A stretch of 11,440 bases of DNA. Origin: Bacillota bacterium (lineage in GTDB: Bacteria > Bacillota > Clostridia > Christensenellales > Borkfalkiaceae). Where the stretch lies: assembly GCA_021768985.1 (NCBI GenBank), contig JAETTR010000022.1:1-11440 (forward strand), read 5' to 3'. The notes beneath the pieces are model-generated. The model saw nothing but the letters and a program-made list of their open reading frames with translations. It made no database searches and was not told where the DNA came from. Position 1 is the first letter of the stretch. Every line of letters starts with the position of its first letter. Shown here in pieces: positions 1 to 6,729 of the stretch. The position numbers and the translations under genes are program-made.

Positions 1-545
1 TTGTTCACGACGAGCATCATGATGATTACAATGCTGACGAGCATGACGGCGACCGCAACCGCCGTCGCCACCGACCACTGCCATTCCTTTCCCGCGATTA
101 CGGAAATCGCCCAGACCGCAGTGACGGGCGCCTTGATCATCATCTGGAGTCCCATAGCGACGAGGAACTGCACCTGCTGCACGTCGTTCGTGGAACGGGT
201 GATCAGAGAGGCGGTGCTGAATTTGTTGATCTCTTCCAGAGAGAACGACTGCACCTTGCAATACAGTTCTTCGCGCAAGCGCGCCGAAAAGTTCGCCGCG
301 ATCTGCGCAATGAACCAGCTCGTCACCACCGAACACGCCACCGAGCCGAACGCGCACGCAAGCATCCACCCGCCGTTCACCCAGATGTCCGCCATTTTTC
401 CGCTTCCGCTGTTGAGAATTACCGTGATCGCCGCGGTGTAGTCGGGAATCTTGATTTCCAGCCACACCTGCGTCACGATGAGCCCCACGCTGAAAAGCGC
501 AAAAAGCCAATCTTTTGCTTTCAAATACTTTAACAGCTTAATCAT
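1..545 (-). CDS. ABC exporter half-transporter (permease/ATP-binding), N-terminal part
   Basis: The gene begins at the ATG at 545 and leaves the window at base 1, so only the first 181 residues are visible. They form the start of an ABC_6TM membrane domain. Hydrophobic stretches lie at about residues 13-30, 58-82, 130-151 and 156-180. The segment FSLEEINKFSTASLITRSTN (101-120) matches the coupling-helix region typical of the MdlA/MdlB, YheI/BmrC type of Firmicute multidrug or lipid exporter half-transporters. The ATPase domain would lie outside the window. Such genes usually come as tandem pairs forming a heterodimer, so a partner downstream (left of the window) is expected; this is inference. 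The start is supported by an AGAAGGGAA sequence a few bases upstream and by a -10 box further up. The cargo cannot be predicted. Confidence 0.9.
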   Translation of the reverse strand, partial: MIKLLKYLKAKDWLFALFSVGLIVTQVWLEIKIPDYTAAITVILNSGSGKMADIWVNGGWMLACAFGSVACSVVTSWFIAQIAANFSARLREELYCKVQSFSLEEINKFSTASLITRSTNDVQQVQFLVAMGLQMMIKAPVTAVWAISVIAGKEWQWSVATAVAVAVMLVSIVIIMMLVVN

Positions 546-575
546 CTTGTTCCCTTCTTCGAAATATCGTTACCT

Positions 576-604
576 ATTATATAATTAACTTATAAACATA
601 ATCA
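576..604 (-). promoter_or_regulatory. Probable promoter of the ABC exporter gene
   Basis: On the minus strand there is a perfect TATAAT (576-581) about 30 bases upstream of the ATG at 545, in a very AT-rich stretch. A -35 box at 17 bases spacing (599-604, TGATTA) is weak. The weak -35 next to a palindrome would fit an activator- or repressor-controlled promoter, but that is inference. Confidence 0.5.
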
Positions 605-606
605 TA

Positions 607-619
607 CCGATTTAATCGG
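607..619. promoter_or_regulatory. Candidate operator palindrome CCGATT-T-AATCGG
   Basis: This is a perfect 6-base inverted repeat with a one-base centre, just upstream of the -35 position of the ABC exporter promoter. Exporters of this type are often controlled by MarR- or TetR-like repressors, so it is a plausible binding site. No regulator gene is visible, and a palindrome of this length can occur by chance. Confidence 0.3.
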
Positions 620-657
620 AAATCATCGTATCCGGTTTGTGAAATTATCGTGAAATC

Positions 658-682
658 AAAAAAAGCCCTCCTATGGAAGGCT
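658..682 (-). terminator. Intrinsic terminator of the metK-bioY operon
   Basis: Read on the minus strand, AGCCTTCC-ATA-GGAGGGCT forms an 8-bp stem (one G-T pair) with a 3-base loop, followed at once by a run of seven T. It lies 20 bases after the bioY stop codon, so it separates bioY from the ABC exporter gene. Confidence 0.9.
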
Positions 683-701
683 CTTTTGCTCTGTCTGATT
701 C

Positions 702-1280
702 TTATTTTACGTACTTTTCCAACCGCACGGTGAGCGCCGAGGAAAGCACGAATTTGATCAGATCGGGCACGATAAACGGAACGACGCATATCGCCATCGC
801 GTAACCGACCGTACAGTGGTACACGTTGACAAACCAGATCGTGCCGAAGAAATAGCATACTGCTTCGCCGATCACGCTTGCGGCGAAAAAGACCGACGCG
901 CGCGCCCACTTGTTTTTGACGGGGAGATACTTGCAGAACGCCGGCACGAGCACGAGAAAGAAAAACCCGAAAATATAACCGCCCGTCGCGCCGAACAGCA
1001 CGCCGACGCCCGCCTGAAATTTCGAGAACACGGGGATCCCGATCATTCCCATCAGCACGTATACGAACAGCGTCGCAACGCCGCGTTTCCAGCCCATGAC
1101 CCCGCCGATCAGCGCCACCATCAACGTTTGCAGGGTGAAGGGCACATTCCCCACGGGAATCGCGATCCAGGCGCCCACGGTGATCAACGCCACCGAAAGC
1201 GCGATGTACGAAATCTCTCTCGCAACGCTTTTGCGGAGTCCGCCCTTGCGAACGACACCTCCCTCTTCCTTTTTCTTCAT
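702..1280 (-). CDS. bioY: BioY, biotin-specific S-component of an ECF transporter
   Basis: This is an integral membrane protein that binds biotin and works with a shared energizing module (EcfA/EcfA'/EcfT) for uptake. The family hallmarks are visible: VPFTLQTL in the first third, then VGVLFGATGGYIFGF (GxxxGxxxGY-type core). About six hydrophobic segments span most of the protein. No ecfA or ecfT gene is in the window, as expected for group II BioY proteins that borrow a general ECF module. An upstream ATG at 1289 is possible (195 residues). I prefer the ATG at 1280 (192 residues) because an AGGGA sequence lies at workable distance upstream of it, while 1289 has none. The gene follows the metK stop by only a few bases and is clearly co-transcribed with it. 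Biotin synthesis consumes S-adenosylmethionine at two steps, which may explain the pairing (inference). Confidence 0.93.
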   Translation of the reverse strand: MKKKEEGGVVRKGGLRKSVAREISYIALSVALITVGAWIAIPVGNVPFTLQTLMVALIGGVMGWKRGVATLFVYVLMGMIGIPVFSKFQAGVGVLFGATGGYIFGFFFLVLVPAFCKYLPVKNKWARASVFFAASVIGEAVCYFFGTIWFVNVYHCTVGYAMAICVVPFIVPDLIKFVLSSALTVRLEKYVK

Positions 1281-1291
1281 ATTCTGCATCC

Positions 1292-2449
1292 CTATAAATA
1301 TTTTTTCAGATCTTCCGCGCGGTCGGTCTCTTCCCAGGAAAATCCCGCTCTGCCGAAATGCCCGTACGCCGCCGTTTCCGCAAACACGGGTTTGCGAAGC
1401 CCGAGCTTTTTGATAATCGCCGCCGGACGGAGATCGAATTCCTTGTTTACGATTTCCGCAAGCTTATCGTCGGAAATCCTGCCCGTTCCGAACGTATCGA
1501 CGAAGACCGAAACGGGGTGCGCCACGCCGATCGCGTAGGCGAGCTGTAATTCCATTTCATCGGCGAGCCCCGCCGCCACGAAGTTCTTGCAGATATAGCG
1601 CGCCATATAAGTCGCGCTGCGGTCCACCTTCGTCGCGTCCTTGCCCGCGAACGATCCGCCGCCGTGCGCGCAACGCCCGCCGTACGTGTCCACCACGATT
1701 TTTCTGCCCGTGAGTCCGGAATCGCCCTCAGGGCCGCCGATGACGAATTTGCCCGTGGGGTTGATGAAATATTTCGTATCGCGATCGAGCAAGTCCGCGG
1801 GAACGACCGCCTCCACGACGAACTTTCTGATATCCCGCGCGATCTGCTCCTGCGAAACGTGCTCGGCGTGCTGGGCGGAAACGACGATGGTATCCACGCG
1901 GACGGGCGTTTTCCCTTCGTATTCCACGGTGACCTGCGTCTTTCCGTCCGGACGGAGATAATCCAAAATCCCCTCTTTGCGCACGCGGGTGAGCCGCTCC
2001 GCAAGCTTGTGGGCGAGCACGATGGGAAGCGGCATCAGCTCTTCCGTTTCGCGGCAGGCATAGCCGAACATGATGCCCTGATCGCCCGCGCCGATTTCAT
2101 CGTTCTCTTCCCCGCCCGCCTTTTTCTCGCGCGAGGCGTCCACGCCGAGCGCGATGTCCGCCGACTGTCCGTGCACGAGCTCGATGATCCGGCAACGGTC
2201 GAAAGAAAATTCCCCGAAGTCGTAACCGATTTCGCGAATCGTTTTGCGCGCGATCTTTTCGTAATCGGCTTCCGCGCCCGACACTTCGCCCGTAATCAGC
2301 AACGTGTTATACGCCGCGCAACACTCCACCGCGGAACGCGCCCGCTCGTTTTTGCGCAACAGTTCGTCCAAAATCTCGTCGGCAATGCGGTCGCACACTT
2401 TATCGGGGTGCCCTTCCGTCACGCTCTCGCTTGTAAAAAATCGTTTCAT
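1292..2449 (-). CDS. metK: S-adenosylmethionine synthetase (methionine adenosyltransferase)
   Basis: The enzyme makes S-adenosylmethionine from methionine and ATP in the cytoplasm, normally as a tetramer. At 385 residues it has the usual bacterial length. Visible motifs are GHPDK (13-17) in the ATP-binding N-terminus, GAGDQG (120-125) of signature 1, the active-site loop around ACRETEELMPLP (131-142), and GGGSFAGKDATKVDRS (263-278) of signature 2. In signature 2 the family normally reads GGGAFSGKD, so alanine and serine are swapped here. The loop reads ACRET rather than the common ACNET. The start at 2449 is fixed by an AGAGGA ribosome site 8 bases upstream and by the conserved N-terminus (FTSESVTEGHPDK). 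It is the first gene of an operon with bioY and is divergent from a radical SAM gene that would use its product. Confidence 0.98.
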   Translation of the reverse strand: MKRFFTSESVTEGHPDKVCDRIADEILDELLRKNERARSAVECCAAYNTLLITGEVSGAEADYEKIARKTIREIGYDFGEFSFDRCRIIELVHGQSADIALGVDASREKKAGGEENDEIGAGDQGIMFGYACRETEELMPLPIVLAHKLAERLTRVRKEGILDYLRPDGKTQVTVEYEGKTPVRVDTIVVSAQHAEHVSQEQIARDIRKFVVEAVVPADLLDRDTKYFINPTGKFVIGGPEGDSGLTGRKIVVDTYGGRCAHGGGSFAGKDATKVDRSATYMARYICKNFVAAGLADEMELQLAYAIGVAHPVSVFVDTFGTGRISDDKLAEIVNKEFDLRPAAIIKKLGLRKPVFAETAAYGHFGRAGFSWEETDRAEDLKKYL

Positions 2450-2476
2450 TCCGTAAATCCTCTTAATCCAGCTGTT

Positions 2477-2505
2477 ATTATAGTACGTACCCGTGAAATT
2501 GTCAA
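2477..2505 (-). promoter_or_regulatory. Consensus promoter of metK
   Basis: On the minus strand there is a perfect TTGACA (2500-2505), a 17-base spacer, and a perfect TATAAT (2477-2482). Transcription should start near 2470, leaving a leader of about 20 bases before the ATG at 2449. This is just enough for the AGAGGA ribosome site and too short for a SAM riboswitch. Confidence 0.9.
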
Positions 2506-2526
2506 CCGAAACGGCGGAGAATCGGA

Positions 2527-2555
2527 TTGCATTTTATTCGAAAAGGTGATATAAT
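2527..2555 (+). promoter_or_regulatory. Promoter of the radical SAM gene, likely leaderless
   Basis: TTGCAT (2527-2532), a 17-base spacer and a perfect TATAAT (2550-2555). The ATG of the radical SAM gene is at 2562, six bases after the -10 box, which is where transcription should begin. The transcript would therefore start at or next to the start codon. An AGGTGAT sequence (2544-2550) overlaps the -10 box and sits 11 bases from the ATG, too far for an ordinary ribosome site. Confidence 0.7.
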
Positions 2556-2561
2556 CGGGCT

Positions 2562-3416
2562 ATGCAATGTACGCTGTGCCCCGTGGCTTGCGGGGCGGAC
2601 AGAACCAAACGGGCGGGCAGGTGCGGCACGCAGGGGCTTACGGTGGCAAAGTACTATCTCCACCCTTACGAGGAACCGCCTGTTTCCTTTCGGAACGGTA
2701 GCGGCACCGTGTTCTTCGGCGGGTGCGCCTTAAAATGCGTGTTCTGCCAGAATTACGAGCTCTCCCGCGCGGAACGCGGCAAGAAGATCACCCCGCGCGA
2801 GCTTGCGGATATCTTCCGCGAACTCGAGGAAGCGGGTGCGGAAAACATCAACCTCGTAACGCCGGACCACGTATCCGATCTCGTTGCCGAGGCGCTCGCA
2901 ATTTACAAACCCGCGATCCCCGCCGTGTACAATTCGAGCGGATACGCAAAAAAAGAGGCGATCGAACGAATCGCCCCCTTCATTGATATCTGGTTGCCCG
3001 ATTTGAAATTTTTCTCCCCCGACATCTCGGAACGCTACACGGGTCGGCGGGATTACTTCCAATACGCGAGCGAAGCGGTCGCCGTGATGGTGCAAACGCC
3101 CGTTGCTTACCGCGAGGACGGAAAGATGCTGACGGGTGCCATCGTACGGCATCTCGTCATGCCCGCGTGCACCACCGACTCCCTGCGCGTATTGGATTTT
3201 TTAAAAGAAACGCTGCCCGAGCCCGTTCCCCTCTCGCTGATGAGACAGTATACGCCGATGGGAAACGTCGCGGAATTTCCCGAGCTGAAAAGAAGAGTCA
3301 CCGCGCGGGAGTACCGCCGCGTGCTCGATTACGCGCTCTCGCTCGGTTTTTCCCGCATATTTACGCAGGAAAAAGACTGCGCCGAAGAGAGCTTTATTCC
3401 GAAATGGGATTGGTAA
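2562..3416 (+). CDS. Radical SAM protein of the PflX/COG1313 type
   Basis: This 284-residue protein has the radical SAM cluster motif CX3CX2C at Cys55, Cys59 and Cys62 (GGCALKCVFCQNYE), which binds a [4Fe-4S] cluster and cleaves S-adenosylmethionine. It also has the N-terminal cysteine set typical of COG1313: CTLCPVACGADRTK...GRCG, with Cys3, Cys6, Cys10 and Cys21. These may hold a second metal centre. The family resembles pyruvate formate-lyase activating enzymes, but its true substrate is unknown; no glycyl-radical enzyme lies in the window. The start at 2562 is forced by the conserved cysteine at residue 3 and by the lack of an in-frame start upstream. It is divergent from metK, which makes its co-substrate. 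It ends before a hairpin-rich intergenic stretch that lacks a clear T-run terminator. Confidence 0.92.
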   Translation: MQCTLCPVACGADRTKRAGRCGTQGLTVAKYYLHPYEEPPVSFRNGSGTVFFGGCALKCVFCQNYELSRAERGKKITPRELADIFRELEEAGAENINLVTPDHVSDLVAEALAIYKPAIPAVYNSSGYAKKEAIERIAPFIDIWLPDLKFFSPDISERYTGRRDYFQYASEAVAVMVQTPVAYREDGKMLTGAIVRHLVMPACTTDSLRVLDFLKETLPEPVPLSLMRQYTPMGNVAEFPELKRRVTAREYRRVLDYALSLGFSRIFTQEKDCAEESFIPKWDW

Positions 3417-3418
3417 AT

Positions 3419-3570
3419 TCACGCATTTCTTTTCGAAAAAAGAAATGCCGTGAGCTTGTAACCGTGACCCTTCGATTGAGTAACGGGAGCGCGAAACCGT
3501 TTCATCTCAAGTCAGTAAGGCGTAAGCATACGCCAAATTGAGTGCGCTTATGCAAAAGTGCGATTTTGCA
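3419..3570. repeat. Hairpin-rich intergenic region, possible structured RNA or MITE-like repeat
   Basis: Four inverted repeats follow one another. At 3419-3453, an 11-bp stem GCATTTCTTTT/AAAAGAAATGC has loop CGAA and extends by TCAC/GTGA across a bulged C. At 3476-3510, TTGAG and AACGG pair with CCGTT and CTCAA. At 3519-3534, GGCGTA-AGCA-TACGCC. At 3551-3570, TGCAAAA-GTGCGA-TTTTGCA. The CTCAA at 3506-3510 can pair with TTGAG on either side (3476-3480 or 3538-3542), so two folds exclude each other. No hairpin is followed by a T-run on the plus strand, so none is a standard terminator for the radical SAM gene. I recognise no known RNA family. The remaining bases to 3612 are AT-rich with no evident gene. 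Confidence 0.4.
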
Positions 3571-3612
3571 ACGCGCGGTTATTTAATTTAAAGATTCGAT
3601 ATGCACGCATGT

Positions 3613-3738
3613 TCATTCGAACATAAAAAAGCTTTTTAAGCGCACGAGCTCCTGCGTGAGCTTCGCGCTCTCTACGGGATCGGCGTATTTCAGCCGTTCT
3701 TCGATCTTGCGCACCTGTTTCAACGTTTTATTCTTCAT
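3613..3738 (-). CDS. Possible small protein, 41 residues, unknown function
   Basis: This minus-strand frame begins MKNKTLKQVRKIEERLKYAD and ends in KSFFMFE. It is rich in Lys, Arg and Glu and would form one amphipathic helix. Its codons end mostly in G or C like those of neighbouring genes, which favours real coding, and nothing on the plus strand explains the stretch. Against it, there is no good ribosome site before the ATG, no clear promoter, and the open frame continues upstream as antisense of the ABC-F gene. It would be divergent from the ABC-F gene, with starts only 31 bases apart. I do not recognise it. Confidence 0.4.
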   Translation of the reverse strand: MKNKTLKQVRKIEERLKYADPVESAKLTQELVRLKSFFMFE

Positions 3739-3769
3739 ACCGTTAATTTGCACTTTGCGAGGAAAAGTT

Positions 3770-5641
3770 ATGCTCGTCAGTCTGGAAAACGTTACCTTCG
3801 GATATACCGACGCCCCCGTCTGCACGGGCGTTTCTTTTGCCGTGCACGAAAACGAACGAGTCGGGTTTATCGGCGGAAACGGCGAGGGAAAAACCACCAA
3901 CCTGAATCTTTTACTCGGGAAGCTCGCCCCCGATTCGGGCGAGGTGTTCCGAAAAAACGGCGCGAAAATAGGATACCTCGAACAAAACGGCGGGTTCGAC
4001 GGCGACTTCACCGTATACGAAGCCATGCGCGAAATATTCCACGAGGACGAAGAGTTGATCGCAAAACTGCGCGAAACCGAAACGAAAATGGCGTCCGCCG
4101 ACGAGGAGGAACTGCGCGTGCTCTCGGCGCGGTGCGAAAGCCTGCATAAGCGCATTTCCGCGCGCGACAGTTACCACTTCGAAGTGCGCATCAAAACGGT
4201 GCTGGGCGGCATGGGTTTCCGGAACGCGTACGATCAGCCCGTGAACACCATGAGCGGCGGAGAAAAGACCCGCTTGAAGCTTTGCCGTCTGCTCCTCGAA
4301 GAGCCCGATCTGCTCGTGCTCGACGAACCGACCAACCACCTCGATCTGAAAACGCTGTTCTGGCTCGAGGACTATCTCACGGGCTACCGCGGCGCACTGC
4401 TCGTCGTATCGCACGACCGCTATTTCCTCGACCGGCTTACGACGCGCACCCTCGAACTCGAACAGGGAAAGGTGCTCTCCTACGCGGGCAACTACGCCAA
4501 ATATAAAATCTTAAAGGCGGAGCGCGTACTGCGGCTCGAACGGGAATACGAAAAACAGCAGGAGGAGATCGCCCGTTTGCAGGACTACGTAGCGCGCAAC
4601 ATCGTGCGGGCGACAACGGCGAAAAGCGCGCAGAGCCGCGTGAAACAGCTCGACCGTATGGACGTGCTCGAAAAGCCGGTTCTCCCTCCCCCGCCGCCCC
4701 GCTTTGTTTTTTCCTATGACGAAAAGCCCTACGAACGGGTGTTGCACGCCGATCGGTTCGATTTGACCGCGGGCGGAAAAACGCTGATCAGGGACGCGGA
4801 ATTTACGTTGATGCGCGGGGAAAAATGCGCCCTGCTCGGGGATAACGGCACTGGCAAAAGCACCCTTTTAAAATATCTGCTCTCCAAAAAACCGACCGTG
4901 CAATTCGGCAGATTTGTAAAGATCGCCTATTACGATCAGGAAAACGCCGACCTCGATCCCGAAGAACGCGCGCTCGACGCGTTCTGGGGCAAGCACGCGC
5001 TGATGTCGCAAACGGACGCGCGGAAGCTCCTCGCGCAGGCGGGACTCGATGCCGGGGACGTGAACAAAAAAGTCAAGGAGCTTTCGGGCGGACTGAAAGC
5101 CAAGCTCGAAATCTCCCTGCTCGAAGCGCGGCGCGGCAACGTACTCTTCCTCGACGAGCCGACCAACCACCTCGATCTGCCCGCGCGGGAAGCGCTCGAA
5201 GAGGCGCTCGCCGCGTTCGACGGCACGATCCTGTTCGTCTCCCACGACCGCAGATTCGTGGAATCGATCGCAAACCGGATCGTGATGATCGAGGACGGAA
5301 AGCTCGTAAGCTATGCGGGAAGCTACGCGGAATTTCTGGAGTCGAGAAAAAACTCCGCCGCACCCGCCCGCGAACCCGTAGTAAAGCACGGAGATACGCG
5401 CGAGAAAACGGACGGCGGTTACCGCTCGAAGGAGGACCGCGCGCGGGAAGCGAAACGCAACGCCCGCATCAGAGAAATCGAAACGCGGCTCGAAGCGCTC
5501 GAAGCGGAGGAAGAAACGCTGAACGGCGAACTCGCCGCGCGCGCCGCCGATTATCTTGCCGTACAGAAGATTACGGCGCGGCTGAACGAGCTGCACGCCG
5601 AGTCCGACGAACTGTACGCGGAATACGAAACGCTGATCTGA
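3770..5641 (+). CDS. ABC-F family ATPase (ribosome-associated type)
   Basis: The protein has 623 residues with two ATPase domains and no membrane segment, the hallmark of ABC-F proteins, which act on the ribosome near the E site. Domain 1 has Walker A GGNGEGKT (35-42), signature MSGGE (161-165) and Walker B LLVLDEPTNHLD (181-192). The inter-domain helical linker spans about 245-315 and ends in a proline run (PVLPPPPP). Domain 2 has Walker A GDNGTGKS (357-364), signature LSGGL (439-443) and LFLDEPTNHLD (459-469). A charged coiled-coil tail covers about 555-623, as in Uup/YdiF/YfmR-like members. I chose the ATG at 3770 because GCGAGGA precedes it by 7 bases and MLVSLENVTFGY is a normal ABC-F start; the frame is open to a GTG at 3656 without support. 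The architecture suggests a housekeeping translation factor rather than an antibiotic-resistance ABC-F, but sequence alone does not settle this. Confidence 0.95.
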   Translation: MLVSLENVTFGYTDAPVCTGVSFAVHENERVGFIGGNGEGKTTNLNLLLGKLAPDSGEVFRKNGAKIGYLEQNGGFDGDFTVYEAMREIFHEDEELIAKLRETETKMASADEEELRVLSARCESLHKRISARDSYHFEVRIKTVLGGMGFRNAYDQPVNTMSGGEKTRLKLCRLLLEEPDLLVLDEPTNHLDLKTLFWLEDYLTGYRGALLVVSHDRYFLDRLTTRTLELEQGKVLSYAGNYAKYKILKAERVLRLEREYEKQQEEIARLQDYVARNIVRATTAKSAQSRVKQLDRMDVLEKPVLPPPPPRFVFSYDEKPYERVLHADRFDLTAGGKTLIRDAEFTLMRGEKCALLGDNGTGKSTLLKYLLSKKPTVQFGRFVKIAYYDQENADLDPEERALDAFWGKHALMSQTDARKLLAQAGLDAGDVNKKVKELSGGLKAKLEISLLEARRGNVLFLDEPTNHLDLPAREALEEALAAFDGTILFVSHDRRFVESIANRIVMIEDGKLVSYAGSYAEFLESRKNSAAPAREPVVKHGDTREKTDGGYRSKEDRAREAKRNARIREIETRLEALEAEEETLNGELAARAADYLAVQKITARLNELHAESDELYAEYETLI

Positions 5642-5656
5642 AATCCGAATCGATTT

Positions 5657-5681
5657 CCGCCCGCTTTGCGGGCGGTTTTTT
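5657..5681 (+). terminator. Intrinsic terminator of the ABC-F gene, nested in a second palindrome
   Basis: CCGCCCGC-TTT-GCGGGCGG is a perfect 8-bp GC-rich stem followed by six T, 15 bases after the stop codon. The 3' arm overlaps a second inverted repeat, CGGTTTTTT (5673-5681) with AAAAAACCG (5689-5697), which could make the site act in both directions. Confidence 0.95.
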
Positions 5682-5697
5682 CGTTCGGAAAAAACCG

Positions 5698-6728
5698 CAT
5701 GGATTGAGTAAGGCGCCCAACCAGAACGCGCCCGGCACGGAAGGTTCGATCGGCGCGTTCACGAGCCTCGATCCCTCTTTGCAGGTCGGAACGTTCCCCG
5801 CGGGCACGACGATCACCGTTTCAAACTTCCTCACGCCCGAAATCCTGCCCGTAACGGGCAAAATCTTCGTATCGGCGCAGGAGGGCGACGCGGTGCTCAC
5901 GGGCGACCGGATGCTGTTCGGGCAGACCGTACCCGCCCTTTCGCCGCTTTCGGGCGCGAACAACCCGCAGAACAATTTCTTCGCTTCGCAGATCAACAAC
6001 GAGAACGGAACGCTCGACACCTCCGGCATGTTCGGCGCGCGCAACGCAAACGCCTTTGCGGGAACGAACACCGCCGCATGCCGACAGGGCTGGGATATCA
6101 CCGCCGTGGACGTTTCGAATCAACTCGCCGCGAGCCAGTCGAGCGCGGTGATCCGCTTTACGAGCGACGGCGATCTGTACGTTCCGAACGCGCTCGCCCT
6201 GCAAATCGACAGCAAGGACGCAAACATCGCGATCACGAAGTCCGCCGACAAAACGTTCGCGGACGTAGGCGAAGAAATCGCCTATACCCTCGTTTTGCAA
6301 AACACGGGCGCGGTAACCGCAACGAACGTTATGGTGAGCGATCTGCTCCCGTCCGGAACGGAGCTGGTGGCTGGCTCGGTTACCGTGGACGGCGTGCCGT
6401 ACGCGGGCGCGCTCCCCGTCGTCATTCCGAGCATTTCCGCAGGACAGTCTGTCACGGTTGCCTTCAAAGCGGTCGCGAACGCAATCCCCGCGGTCAACCC
6501 CGTGTTCAATATCGCCAGAGCGGACTACGAATTCTTTCCGTTCGCGGGAAATCCCGCCACAGGCTTTTCAAACTCCAACCCCGTCGCCGTATTCATTATC
6601 GTGCGGGCGATGACAAACGTGAAAAGCGTAGACAAAGAATTGCTTACAATCCGCAAACGGGCTTCGATCTTCCCGATCTTGCCGTGGGCGACAGCACAAC
6701 GGTAGAATTCGACGCAACGGTAAACTGA
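5698..6728 (+). pseudogene. Decayed DUF11-repeat surface protein gene
   Basis: The frame opens GLSKAPNQNAPGTEGSIGAF with no ribosome site, promoter or ATG; the only start is a TTG at 5704. As I recall DUF11-type Firmicute surface proteins, such residues lie shortly after the N-terminus, so the 5' end is lost. After SLQVGTFPAGTT the text jumps to TVSNFLTPEILPVTGKIFVSAQEGD, a later part of the usual N-terminal module, suggesting a large in-frame deletion near 5810. A complete DUF11 repeat follows from about 6230 (ITKSADKTFADVGEEIAYTL...GSVTVDGVPYAG) to about 6535. A second repeat starts VKSVDKELLTI and breaks near 6645: the main frame stops at 6705, while the +2 frame carries the repeat end AYNPQTGFDLPDLAVGDST to the TGA at 6726-6728. 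Intact members usually exceed 1000 residues and carry many repeats on the cell surface. Collapse during metagenome assembly is a real alternative to true decay. Confidence 0.75.
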
Positions 6729-6729
6729 T

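Noticed and set aside
816..1538. Long plus-strand frame of 240 codons over bioY and metK
   Set aside because: It is antisense to two well-recognised genes, is rich in Arg/His/Glu as expected from a reversed GC-rich gene, and has no family features.
1664..2554. Plus-strand frame of 296 codons over metK
   Set aside because: It is a mirror of the metK coding sequence with low-complexity residues and no motif.
2450..2561. SAM riboswitch upstream of metK
   Set aside because: The promoter places the transcript start about 20 bases before the ATG, so no room exists for a riboswitch.
3656..3769. N-terminal extension of the ABC-F protein from a GTG at 3656
   Set aside because: The added residues are not ABC-F-like, while a strong ribosome site and a normal family start are found at 3770.
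4868..5596. Minus-strand frame of 242 codons over the ABC-F gene
   Set aside because: It is antisense to the conserved second ATPase domain and coiled-coil tail, with no features of its own.
3770..5641. ABC-F protein as an antibiotic-resistance gene
   Set aside because: The C-terminal coiled coil and overall architecture are those of housekeeping members, and no peptide-leader attenuator was seen upstream. It cannot be excluded without a phylogeny.
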